This document shows, in pieces, positions 17,083-25,061 of a DNA stretch of 64,000 bases. Both the position numbers and the translations under genes were made by a program. The DNA is from Dyadobacter sp. MSC1_007. GTDB lineage: Bacteria > Bacteroidota > Bacteroidia > Cytophagales > Spirosomataceae. The stretch is taken from the NCBI RefSeq assembly GCF_023667495.1, contig NZ_JAMOZL010000004.1, forward strand, positions 310,001-374,000. The letters are read 5' to 3'. The notes under the pieces are model-generated. The model was given only the letters and a program-made list of their open reading frames with translations. It was not told the origin of the DNA and did not search any database. Position 1 is the stretch's first letter, and every line of letters starts with the position of its first letter.

Positions 17083-17961
17083 TCAAAATACGTCTTCCAG
17101 CTGGTAATGGAAGTTTAACGGATCGGGATATTTGAAGTCATAATGGTACATTTTTTCAAATTTATCTCCGGAAATCACTTTATAATCCGGCATCGTTTCG
17201 GGTTCGCGAAATGTGGGCGCTTCCCAGCCAAACTCCGCGCACGAACGCTCATACACGTCCCTGCGTACGGGATGTAGCGGAGTTACGATATTAAGCGTGT
17301 CGTTTACCACCCCTTGTTCCAGAACAGCTATAATGACGCCCACAGCATCGTCACGGTGAATGTAATTGACTGGAATGTTACCGGTCTCCATTTCTTTCTT
17401 ACCCCTCACATATTTCCCCGGGATTCGGTTGTAACCCAATAAGCCGCTCATTCGCAGAATAGCAACTGTACGGTCAGGCCTGAGCGAGGCAATGATATTC
17501 TCTGCCGCCACCATATCGGGCAAGGCCGATTTTTCGGGCATATCTACATCCGATTCCTCCATAATGCGGTTCAAATCAGGATATATGCCGGTTGAACTTA
17601 CAAATATGATTTCTTTCACAGGCGAATTCCGGATCGCATCTGCTACCATTTGCATTTGAGCGGGGTAAGTGCCCGGTTCGTTTTTTGACATGCGGGGTGG
17701 TACCGCGATGACAACCACATCGGTATCAAAGAATGCATTAGCCACAACCGTATCCAGCGCGGTTTCTGGCTTTAAATCCATCAGATAACCCTCAATATCT
17801 GCATTGTTGAATGCGTCCAGCTTGGAGGCAGAAGTTGTGCTGCCTTTTATGCCCGATGTAATACCGATCTCTTGTAACCGTTTAGCTAATGGAAACCCGA
17901 GCCAACCGCAACCCAGAATGCTTATCCGTTTTTTTTCTACTTTTGAAACTTCTTCTGACAT
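17083..17961 (-). CDS. NAD(P)-binding Rossmann-fold protein, YeeZ/SDR type
   Basis: About 292 residues from the ATG at 17961; a TTG five codons earlier also exists. The N-terminal nucleotide-binding motif is SILGCGWLGFPLAKRL. A middle region resembles extended SDR epimerases (FVSSTGIYP, then NYIHRDDAVGVI). It matches the YeeZ-like family of sugar-nucleotide-epimerase-type proteins whose substrates are unknown to me. Only 19 bp separate its start from the divergent gldB start, so each promoter must lie inside the other gene. Confidence 0.8.
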   Translation of the reverse strand: MSEEVSKVEKKRISILGCGWLGFPLAKRLQEIGITSGIKGSTTSASKLDAFNNADIEGYLMDLKPETALDTVVANAFFDTDVVVIAVPPRMSKNEPGTYPAQMQMVADAIRNSPVKEIIFVSSTGIYPDLNRIMEESDVDMPEKSALPDMVAAENIIASLRPDRTVAILRMSGLLGYNRIPGKYVRGKKEMETGNIPVNYIHRDDAVGVIIAVLEQGVVNDTLNIVTPLHPVRRDVYERSCAEFGWEAPTFREPETMPDYKVISGDKFEKMYHYDFKYPDPLNFHYQLEDVF

Positions 17962-17980
17962 ATTATTTTCTTTCAAACGA

Positions 17981-18991
17981 ATGAATTATTTCAGGTCGCT
18001 GCTGATCCTTGCATTCATTGCTGCACATTTGTTTTCATGTAAAACCGACCAAAGGCGCGAAGCGGACACCAGTGCCATCCAGATCGAACTTGTTTGGAAG
18101 GATCTTGACCGGGAGTTGTTCTCTTGCAAATCTGTTGCGGACGTACAAAAGTTCCTCGATAATCACCCCCATCTTGCAAAAGTATACTTTACAGACGCAC
18201 CCGTCGATGCTGCCGGATTGGCCGCACATTTATTCTCGCTTCTCCAAAATCCTGACTTGCAGGCTTTCCGGAACCAGATCGACTCTCTGATTGGTGACCG
18301 CAAGACGAGCATACTCAATCCGCTTACCAACGCATTCAAACAAATTAAATACCGTTATCCCAGCTTTAAGATTCCGGAGGTCGAGTTTATGGTAACAGGG
18401 TTCGCCGGCAATGATCTTTATATTTCGGATTCGCTAATTATCATCGGGTTAGATTATTTTGGTGGCCCCTCGGCGCGTTACCGGCCCGATGTATTTGACT
18501 ACCAGCTTCGTCGTTACCAAAAGGAATATATCGTTCCCTCCATTATTTTCTTCGAATCCAACCGCTTTAATAAAATGGATGCCGGTGACCAAAGTTTGCT
18601 GTCCGATATGGTTGGTTACGGGAAGGGTTATGAATTTGTAAAACAAATTATGCCTCAGACGCCCGACAGCCTGATTATTGGTTATTCAGATGAAAACCTG
18701 AGAAAAACATACAACAGCCAGCATGACATATGGAGTTACTTCATTGCCAGCAAGCTCCTTTACGAAAAAACCGATCTCAAGAAGAAGAAATTCATCGAAG
18801 AACGTCCATTTACAACTGAAATCGGCGAGAAAGTCCCGGGTGCCATTGCGCGCTGGGTAGGCTGGCGGATCGTAAGCCGTTTCATGGCCGAAAATCCAGA
18901 CATTACGCTGGTTCAACTCATGGAAATCGACAACGCCAGCCGAATATTACAGGAATCGGGATATAAGGGGCAAACAGACGAAGATGAGTAA
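17981..18991 (+). CDS. gldB: Gliding motility lipoprotein GldB
   Basis: 336 residues from the ATG giving MNYFRSLLILAFIAAHLFSC, a signal peptide with lipidated Cys20. The frame is open farther upstream but overlaps the divergent gene and has no export signal. The mature part matches GldB, a lipoprotein needed for gliding in Flavobacterium and thought to support the gliding/type IX secretion machinery. gldC, often its neighbour, is absent. The next gene is nuoH, which has its own promoter. Confidence 0.88.
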   Translation: MNYFRSLLILAFIAAHLFSCKTDQRREADTSAIQIELVWKDLDRELFSCKSVADVQKFLDNHPHLAKVYFTDAPVDAAGLAAHLFSLLQNPDLQAFRNQIDSLIGDRKTSILNPLTNAFKQIKYRYPSFKIPEVEFMVTGFAGNDLYISDSLIIIGLDYFGGPSARYRPDVFDYQLRRYQKEYIVPSIIFFESNRFNKMDAGDQSLLSDMVGYGKGYEFVKQIMPQTPDSLIIGYSDENLRKTYNSQHDIWSYFIASKLLYEKTDLKKKKFIEERPFTTEIGEKVPGAIARWVGWRIVSRFMAENPDITLVQLMEIDNASRILQESGYKGQTDEDE

Positions 18992-19001
18992 GTTTTTTAC
19001 T

Positions 19002-19009
19002 TACTTTTG
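19002..19009 (+). promoter_or_regulatory. -7 box for nuoH
   Basis: TACTTTTG followed by C, 10 bp after the gldB stop and 28 bp before the nuoH ATG. It indicates that nuoH can be transcribed separately from gldB. Confidence 0.6.
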
Positions 19010-19037
19010 CGGGAAACCATTGTCCAGATAGCATTTA

Positions 19038-20123
19038 ATGCCTTTCACGCTCATCATTTTTTTACTTCTTGTTCCCGGCTTTGTGGTGATCGGTGTATAC
19101 CTTGAACGTAAAGTTTCCGCGTTTATACAAGACCGCCTGGGGCCAATGGAAGTAGGTAAATGGGGCTTGCTACAACTCTTCGCCGATCTGCTCAAACTAC
19201 TTCAAAAGGAGGATATTGTCCCCAAAGCAGCCGACCGCAAGCTTTTTCTCATTGCTCCGTTCGTCATATTCATTTCGGTTTTCGCAGGATTTGCGGTGGT
19301 CCCGCTAGCACCTGAACTGGCTGGTTCGGGAGCCGCAGTGGGTGTGTTTTTTCTGCTTACGATTGTCTCTGTTGATGTGATTGGTCTGTTAATGGCCGGT
19401 TGGGGTTCTAATAATAAATTTGCTTTATACGGGGCCATGCGCGCCGTTGCGCAGATCGTTTCCTACGAAATACCGCTCGGTTTATCAATTCTGTGCGTGG
19501 TAATGCTTACACAAACGCTCGATTTGCAGGTTATCAGCTACCAGCAGGGCATTTACGCACCTGAAACTATTTACCTTTTCGGAATGCGTGAATTCGGGAT
19601 CGACGTCACGAATGTAGGCGGTTTTCTTTCCTGGAATATTATTCGGAATCCGTTTCTGTTGATAGCATACGTCATTTTCTTCATTGCCACGCTGGCAGAA
19701 TGCAATCGCGCTCCATTTGACCTTCCGGAAGGAGAATCGGAGCTTGTGGCCGGTTTTCACACCGAATATTCGGGTATGCGCTGGGCATTGTTCATGCTTT
19801 CGGAATATGGCATGATGCTGCTGGTTTCGCTGCTCGGAGCGATTATGTTTCTGGGAAGCTGGAATACACCGTTGCCGAATGTCGGCCCGTTAAAATTGGC
19901 GGAATGGACCAGCGGCGAGCCCGGCACGTGGTTCGGATATGCAACCGGTATTTTTTGGCTGCTGGGAAAAGCAATCTTTGGAATACTCATCCAAATGTGG
20001 GCCAGATGGACGCTCCCCCGCCTGCGCGTCGATCAGCTGATGTATTTAGGCTGGAAAGTCCTTACGCCGGTCGGCCTTGTATTGTTCTTTATTTCGGGAG
20101 TCTGGCGACTAATCGGGATTTGA
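19038..20123 (+). CDS. nuoH: NADH-quinone oxidoreductase subunit H
   Basis: 361 residues with about eight membrane helices. The family signature FDLPEGESELVAGFHTEYSG lies near the middle and ERKVSAFIQDRLGP near the N-terminus. NuoH forms part of the quinone-binding site and the proton path at the junction of the complex I arms. No other nuo gene is in the window, so it is detached from the usual A-N cluster. Its TGA stop directly abuts the convergent stop of the next gene. Confidence 0.96.
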   Translation: MPFTLIIFLLLVPGFVVIGVYLERKVSAFIQDRLGPMEVGKWGLLQLFADLLKLLQKEDIVPKAADRKLFLIAPFVIFISVFAGFAVVPLAPELAGSGAAVGVFFLLTIVSVDVIGLLMAGWGSNNKFALYGAMRAVAQIVSYEIPLGLSILCVVMLTQTLDLQVISYQQGIYAPETIYLFGMREFGIDVTNVGGFLSWNIIRNPFLLIAYVIFFIATLAECNRAPFDLPEGESELVAGFHTEYSGMRWALFMLSEYGMMLLVSLLGAIMFLGSWNTPLPNVGPLKLAEWTSGEPGTWFGYATGIFWLLGKAIFGILIQMWARWTLPRLRVDQLMYLGWKVLTPVGLVLFFISGVWRLIGI

Positions 20124-20576
20124 TCAATTGGTGATTTCCGCACCGTCCAGAATATAATTCATCTGATATATATCGTCGGCATTGAGCTTCAATGTGCCCG
20201 TAAAAGTAAGCCGCTCGTCGGTTTTGAATTTACGTCCATCCTTCTTTTTAAAATTCAGGGTCATTACCGTCTCCGGCCCCGCCCCTCCGCAGAAGAAACA
20301 CGCACTGAACGGAAACGCCGAAAGCACATATAAATTGGCTTCCAAATCCACAGGCAGGATATAGCCGGTTATGGAAACTTGCTGGTTTTTCAATTTCTGT
20401 ACACTGGGTCCGAAAGTCGGGTGAAGCATGTAGATCGACTCCTCTGCATACCATTTCTTTTTGAAAGTCACATCCCTCAATGTTTCCCAAGTCAGTTTCA
20501 CAGGCTCGCCAGCCGGTTTGAAGGCAAACAATGAAACTACACAAAGGAACAATATGCTGATTTTTAAAGATTTCAT
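20124..20576 (-). CDS. Exported small protein, DUF3299-like
   Basis: 150 residues with a signal peptide (about 1-20, SLFAFKPAG) and one beta-rich domain. Key features are GYILPVD (about 70-76) and a Cys pair in the motif ACFFCGGAGPE. The layout (small exported domain, G-x-x-x-P strand, C-terminal ligand-like cysteines) recalls DUF3299, which occurs beside ABC genes of this type; the assignment is tentative. It is the last of three minus-strand genes with a permease and an ATPase. The cysteines suggest metal or thiol chemistry outside the cytoplasm. Confidence 0.65.
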   Translation of the reverse strand: MKSLKISILFLCVVSLFAFKPAGEPVKLTWETLRDVTFKKKWYAEESIYMLHPTFGPSVQKLKNQQVSITGYILPVDLEANLYVLSAFPFSACFFCGGAGPETVMTLNFKKKDGRKFKTDERLTFTGTLKLNADDIYQMNYILDGAEITN

Positions 20577-20636
20577 CCGTATTTCAATATTTGTATAATA
20601 ATGACTTCTAATGCTTTAACAAAAATACGCACATAA

Positions 20637-21878
20637 TTATTCCTCTGCCAATGTGCGCGATATATTCAACCGGTAAATACCCAAGGAAGGCAATGCAGCT
20701 GCCACCGCACCTATCGCGATAGCGCCAAAAAACAAATAGATCTCCTCAGGCAGTATCGCGAACTTCTGCAAAGAATAGTGAAAATCTTCCTCCGCAGCCT
20801 TTGAAAATACCCATAATCCAATCCGGGCCGCGATAATTCCGGTGAAAAACCCGATCACTGCCAGTAACAATCCTTCAATCAACAACATCAAAAAAAGCCT
20901 TGAACGCGTTGCCCCCATCGAGAGCATCAGCGCCATTTCGTATTTCCGGTCCTTCAATGAATTGTAAAGCGATATAAAAACACTCACGCCGGCGATCGAG
21001 ATGATGATTAGTGCGAGTGTGCGCAAAGTTTCTATGCCGACGCCCAGAAGCGAAAAAAGCCTGTTTATCTCGATGCTGGGCAATGCAGCCTGCATGGATG
21101 TGTTCTCGTTGATCTGTCTCGGGATGGTCATCAGGCCCATCGGGTTCCTGAACTGAATCAATGCGCTCGTTACATCTTTCCCTTCCTCGTCCGGCTCGGG
21201 ATCGGCGTGGCCCGGCAACTCGGTATGCGCAACTTCGGCAACATTTTCTTCTGCATGCTCCGCATGTTCATGAATATCCCAAACGCTGGAAAGCCGGGTA
21301 ATAATCAGTTGATCAACGACAGTGCCGCTCGGTTCGAATATACCGGTAACCTTATATTTCTTTTCGACGTGTTTCTCCCCTTCAGAATCCAGGCCATGCG
21401 AGCCCGAAAACTCGTCACCAATTTTTAGCTGCGATTGTCGCGCGACCTTACTGCCGATCGTGACCTCCATCGAAGCATTATGCATGTGTCCCTGCGCCAC
21501 TTTTACATTAAAATGCTCCACATATTTGGGAGTAGTGCCCACGATCCGGAAACCGTGATAGTTATCGCCCATCGACAATGGGATCACCGTTTTCACGAAC
21601 GGGTTTCTGCGCAATGCATTCACCTCAGCCAGCGGAATGTTGCCGGTAGGGGCATCGATTTGGTAAATGCTCGACAAAATCACCTGCAATGGGCTTCCCT
21701 TGGCCCCTACCACCATATCGATGCCCTTGAGATTGCGACGGAACTGTTCGTCAAGCTGTTTGTTCAGCAAAAGCAACAGCGAGATCATGCCGATACCCAA
21801 CGTGAGCAATAGCGCGCTCAGGAAGCTGTTCAGTTTTTTCTCCAGGAGGTTGGCAATGCTGATCTTAAATAAATTCAT
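20637..21878 (-). CDS. FtsX/MacB-type ABC permease with His-rich periplasmic loop
   Basis: 413 residues: one N-terminal helix (about 17-40), a periplasmic domain (about 45-280) and three C-terminal helices with the FtsX signature. The periplasmic domain contains an unusual stretch at 203-232 with five histidines (203, 205, 208, 218, 224) among many Glu/Asp residues, a likely metal-binding loop. MacB/LolE-like proteins couple ATP use to work in the periplasm rather than classical import. The ATPase gene ends 16 bp upstream. Zinc or another divalent metal is inferred from the loop only. Confidence 0.85.
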   Translation of the reverse strand: MNLFKISIANLLEKKLNSFLSALLLTLGIGMISLLLLLNKQLDEQFRRNLKGIDMVVGAKGSPLQVILSSIYQIDAPTGNIPLAEVNALRRNPFVKTVIPLSMGDNYHGFRIVGTTPKYVEHFNVKVAQGHMHNASMEVTIGSKVARQSQLKIGDEFSGSHGLDSEGEKHVEKKYKVTGIFEPSGTVVDQLIITRLSSVWDIHEHAEHAEENVAEVAHTELPGHADPEPDEEGKDVTSALIQFRNPMGLMTIPRQINENTSMQAALPSIEINRLFSLLGVGIETLRTLALIIISIAGVSVFISLYNSLKDRKYEMALMLSMGATRSRLFLMLLIEGLLLAVIGFFTGIIAARIGLWVFSKAAEEDFHYSLQKFAILPEEIYLFFGAIAIGAVAAALPSLGIYRLNISRTLAEE

Positions 21879-21894
21879 TCAGGTAAGGGTTATT

Positions 21895-22521
21895 TTAAAG
21901 GAAAACCTGGTTCGGAAATTCGTCTTTCAAACGCTGGTCGTGCGTTACTACCACCAGACTTGCCCCAATGGATGCAGACTGGTTTTTCAGCAACCCGATT
22001 ACCCGATGGCAATTGTCGTCGTCGAGGTTGGACGTCGGTTCATCGGCGAGGATAACGCTGGGATTGTTCATCAGGGCGCGGGCAATGCTTACCCGCTGCT
22101 GCTCACCCTGGCTTAGTCGTGAAGGTTTCTTTGCCAAATGGTCCGAAAATCCAAGCTGGGCAGCCAAATGCTTTACTTTGTGTCTGTCCTCCTTCTGATC
22201 GGCGAGGAAATTAGATAGCAAAATATTATCCAACACAGACAAAGAACTTACAAAATGGGGCCGTTGGTAGATAATCCCAATGTGCCGAGCACGCACGGCC
22301 GTTACCTCCCGGGGCGAAAGATTACGAACAGGTTTTCCGCTGATCAGTATTTCACCCGACTCCGGCGTCAGCAGTAACGCGAGCAAATGCAGCAGTGTCG
22401 TCTTGCCTTTCCCCGATTGGCCCAGGATCAGCAAGGTTTCTTTGTCATTGCATTGAATATCGGGAAAACTGAATTTTTTCTGAGGCGAATATGCGAATTG
22501 AAGCTGGCTACTCGAAATCAT
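21895..22521 (-). CDS. ABC transporter ATP-binding protein (MacB/LolD type)
   Basis: 208 residues from the ATG giving MISSSQLQFAYSP; an upstream in-frame start (22578) adds a non-homologous extension. Walker A GQSGKGKTT is at 34-42, the signature is LSQGEQQRVSIARAL, and Walker B is VILADEPTSNLDD. The size and the short insert pattern are those of LolD/MacB-type ATPases that pair with FtsX-fold permeases, here the next gene downstream. It is the first gene of the three-gene unit. Confidence 0.92.
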   Translation of the reverse strand: MISSSQLQFAYSPQKKFSFPDIQCNDKETLLILGQSGKGKTTLLHLLALLLTPESGEILISGKPVRNLSPREVTAVRARHIGIIYQRPHFVSSLSVLDNILLSNFLADQKEDRHKVKHLAAQLGFSDHLAKKPSRLSQGEQQRVSIARALMNNPSVILADEPTSNLDDDNCHRVIGLLKNQSASIGASLVVVTHDQRLKDEFPNQVFL

Positions 22522-22729
22522 TTTGTGGTGCTTTTTCAGTACACAATGATAAGGAAGTTTTGGCTCCTTTCCAGTCAAAATGACTGTTAATGTGCAGACA
22601 GGCGCAATGGGTGAGCATTGTTCCGGATTTTTACTTCAGCAACGTTCTAAAAAACAATCCCTGCACAAATAAATCATTGCTAAAATCGTTGAAATGGTGT
22701 TGCATCCTGAAGAAAACCAACAACTATTC

Positions 22730-22737
22730 TATTTTTG
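22730..22737 (+). promoter_or_regulatory. -7 box for the first DUF6089 barrel gene
   Basis: TATTTTTG followed by C, 20 bp upstream of the ATG at 22757. Because it lies inside the longer open frame that begins at 22694, it argues for the shorter start. Confidence 0.6.
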
Positions 22738-22756
22738 CAAAAAAATCGATCTGAAA

Positions 22757-23767
22757 ATGCGTAGAAATTTCGACTTGAGAAGAGTATCCGGAACACTGGC
22801 TTTAACCCTGATTTTGGGGCTTTTACTGGCAGGCAGAGACGTAAAGGCGCAAAACAGAGGTTTCTTTCTCCCTTATTCTACCGCAGGTTTCGGTATAGGC
22901 ACGTCCAGCTATTTTGGCGATATGGCCCCATATCGGCGCCCGCTCGCTTCGATGTTCAAGATGATGCGGTGGAGCGTAGGAGGAAATTATACGAGGCACT
23001 TTACACCACGGCTGGCAGCACGGGCCAGTTTCATTTATGCGAGAATCGCCGGTGACGATTATATTATGAACCGGGATTCCAAACATGAAACAAGCATTTT
23101 TTACGCCCGCAACCTGCATTTCCGCAATGACCTTAAAGAATTCTCTATCCAGGGAATTTACAAACTTATCCCTGATAACAGAAGTTACGACCGCCGTCCG
23201 CAATTTGGCGCTTACCTCTTTGCGGGTATTGCACTGACTGCGCATAATCCGAAGGCGCTCGATTCACTGAAAGGCGACTGGGTAAAATTGCAGCCACTTG
23301 GAACAGAAGGCCAGGGTAATGAAGGATATGCGAAACCCTACTCACTGGTGCAATTTGCTATCCCCGTGGGAATAGGTGTCAGGTACAAAATCAATTCCAG
23401 ATTCGATATTTCGGCTGAATTGGGCTTCCGCAAAACATTCACCGATTACCTGGACGATGCGCACGGCAACTACGCTGATCCTGCATTGTTCGCCGACGAT
23501 CCGTTGGCATTGGCCATGTCGAACAGGACCACTAATCCGGTTGCCGTCAGAAAAGGTGCCGACCGTACTGAGACTTTGAAAAAGTTCTTGCAGGTTAATT
23601 ATCAGATCGACACCAATGACCCGCTGGCCACATTGCCAACAACTGGCTTTGGTGCGCCCGGCACTCCGCGCGGAAACAGCCCAACCCTTAAAGACAACTA
23701 TCTGTTTGGTATGATCCATATCAATTACATGTTGCCTTCCCAAATCAAATGTCCTCCATTGAAATAA
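22757..23767 (+). CDS. Outer-membrane beta-barrel protein, DUF6089/PorG-like (copy 1)
   Basis: 336 residues from the ATG giving MRRNFDLRRV, with a signal peptide ending at about DVKAQ. The mature part alternates in the manner of a small outer-membrane barrel. It has the N-terminal GTSSYFGDM motif and the late motif RKTFTDYLD shared with the next gene. DUF6089 proteins are Bacteroidota barrels related to PorG-like components; the exact role is unknown. A loop of about 60 residues between late strands (Asp/Ala/Pro-rich) is absent from the paralogue. Confidence 0.8.
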   Translation: MRRNFDLRRVSGTLALTLILGLLLAGRDVKAQNRGFFLPYSTAGFGIGTSSYFGDMAPYRRPLASMFKMMRWSVGGNYTRHFTPRLAARASFIYARIAGDDYIMNRDSKHETSIFYARNLHFRNDLKEFSIQGIYKLIPDNRSYDRRPQFGAYLFAGIALTAHNPKALDSLKGDWVKLQPLGTEGQGNEGYAKPYSLVQFAIPVGIGVRYKINSRFDISAELGFRKTFTDYLDDAHGNYADPALFADDPLALAMSNRTTNPVAVRKGADRTETLKKFLQVNYQIDTNDPLATLPTTGFGAPGTPRGNSPTLKDNYLFGMIHINYMLPSQIKCPPLK

Positions 23768-23800
23768 TTGACTTTCCCGTTGAAGTATCCTATTAAACAT

Positions 23801-24493
23801 GTGAATGACCGGCCGCCGCAGCGGAAATACTTGCCTGGCATCATGCTGGCAGGTATTTGTTTTTTTCTAATGGCTGCGAATGCGCAGGCCCAGAAGATCG
23901 AGATCGGTGCGGGGGTGGGTGGCTTCAACTATCGGGGGGATATTTCTCCGACTTTCCGGTTCCGGTTTTTCAGGCCTGGTGCAAGCCTTTTCTTTCGGTA
24001 TAATCCCAATCAGGCATTGTCATTGCGGGCGGAACTGGCGGGCGGCTTCATCGGTGCCGACGATAAGCACAGTAAAGATCCGTTCCAGCAGGTTAGGAAT
24101 ATGTCCTTCCGGACAACCATTATCGAAGGGAGCGGTGTCGCGGAATATAATTTCCTCAATTTTCAGGACCGCAGGTTTGCCGTAAACTGGAGTCCATATG
24201 TGTTTGGAGGAATCGGTTATACAAGATTTGATCCAAATACGCAGACCGGCTCTTATAAGACCTCGGGCCTCGTGCTCCCTTACGGCGTTGGCATCAAATA
24301 CCAGATTCGCAGGCCATGGAATATCGGCCTTGAATATGGCACCAGAAAAACATTCACCGATTATCTCGATAATCTTGGAGGCGAGCCTACTTCCACGGAT
24401 AAGTTTCAACAAGGCGACCCTTCCGTAAAAGACACTTATTTTTATGTCCGTCTTTCGGTGAGCTACACCTTTTATAAAATCTTTTGTCCGTAA
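23801..24493 (+). CDS. Outer-membrane beta-barrel protein, DUF6089-like (copy 2)
   Basis: About 230 residues from a GTG at 23801; TTG starts at 23768 and 23780 and an ATG at 23843 are alternatives. The signal peptide ends at ANAQA. The first strands carry GGFNYRGDISP, and the late motif RKTFTDYLD matches the upstream gene, so the pair is probably a tandem duplication. It follows copy 1 with almost no gap and precedes DUF2911 by 2 nt, indicating one transcript. Confidence 0.75.
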   Translation: MNDRPPQRKYLPGIMLAGICFFLMAANAQAQKIEIGAGVGGFNYRGDISPTFRFRFFRPGASLFFRYNPNQALSLRAELAGGFIGADDKHSKDPFQQVRNMSFRTTIIEGSGVAEYNFLNFQDRRFAVNWSPYVFGGIGYTRFDPNTQTGSYKTSGLVLPYGVGIKYQIRRPWNIGLEYGTRKTFTDYLDNLGGEPTSTDKFQQGDPSVKDTYFYVRLSVSYTFYKIFCP

Positions 24494-24495
24494 TT

Positions 24496-25038
24496 ATGAA
24501 GAGAATTCTCCTTATTGTTTTTGCTCTGATCATCGCCGCGTCGATAGGAACGTGGGGACTTAGAAAGTACACCAAATCATTTAGCCCGGAAGCTGTCGCC
24601 GAAACAGCGCAAAACGGAGTAAAAATCAAGGTAACCTATGGTAAACCCAGCAAAAAAGGCCGGCTGATCTTTGGGAGAGAGCAAGATAAGGCGTTGCTTC
24701 CTTATGGAAAAGTATGGCGTACAGGTGCTAATGAGGCTACGCTGATTGAATTCCCGGAAGACGTAACTTTGGCCGGAAAACCGGTAAAAGCAGGTACTTA
24801 CTCCCTATTTTCAGTGCCAGGCCAAAGTAACTGGAACATCATACTGAACTCGGAAACAGGCCAATGGGGCACCGAATACAACGACGGTAAAAACGTCCTG
24901 AAAGTAGAAGTGCCGATCCGAATCAGGCCGTCCGTGCAAGAAATATTTAATATCTATTTTGAGGAAATACCAAACGGTGTGAACATGGTCCTGAGCTGGG
25001 ATCAAACGGAAGCACTGGTACCCTTCACCCACCTTTAA
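24496..25038 (+). CDS. DUF2911-family protein
   Basis: 180 residues from ATG, with an N-terminal membrane anchor or signal segment (about 3-21). The DUF2911 core includes GKVWRTGANEATLIEF and KPVKAGTYSLFSVPG, which are family hallmarks. The function is unknown. It begins 2 nt after the stop of the barrel gene and is probably the third gene of that transcript. Most of the protein is predicted to be outside the cytoplasm. Confidence 0.82.
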   Translation: MKRILLIVFALIIAASIGTWGLRKYTKSFSPEAVAETAQNGVKIKVTYGKPSKKGRLIFGREQDKALLPYGKVWRTGANEATLIEFPEDVTLAGKPVKAGTYSLFSVPGQSNWNIILNSETGQWGTEYNDGKNVLKVEVPIRIRPSVQEIFNIYFEEIPNGVNMVLSWDQTEALVPFTHL

Positions 25039-25061
25039 TACTCCGGCCCCGGCCATCCCTT

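Noticed and set aside
17804..17980. Upstream extension of the gldB frame
   Set aside because: It overlaps the divergent reductase gene and would bury the lipoprotein signal peptide that starts at 17981.
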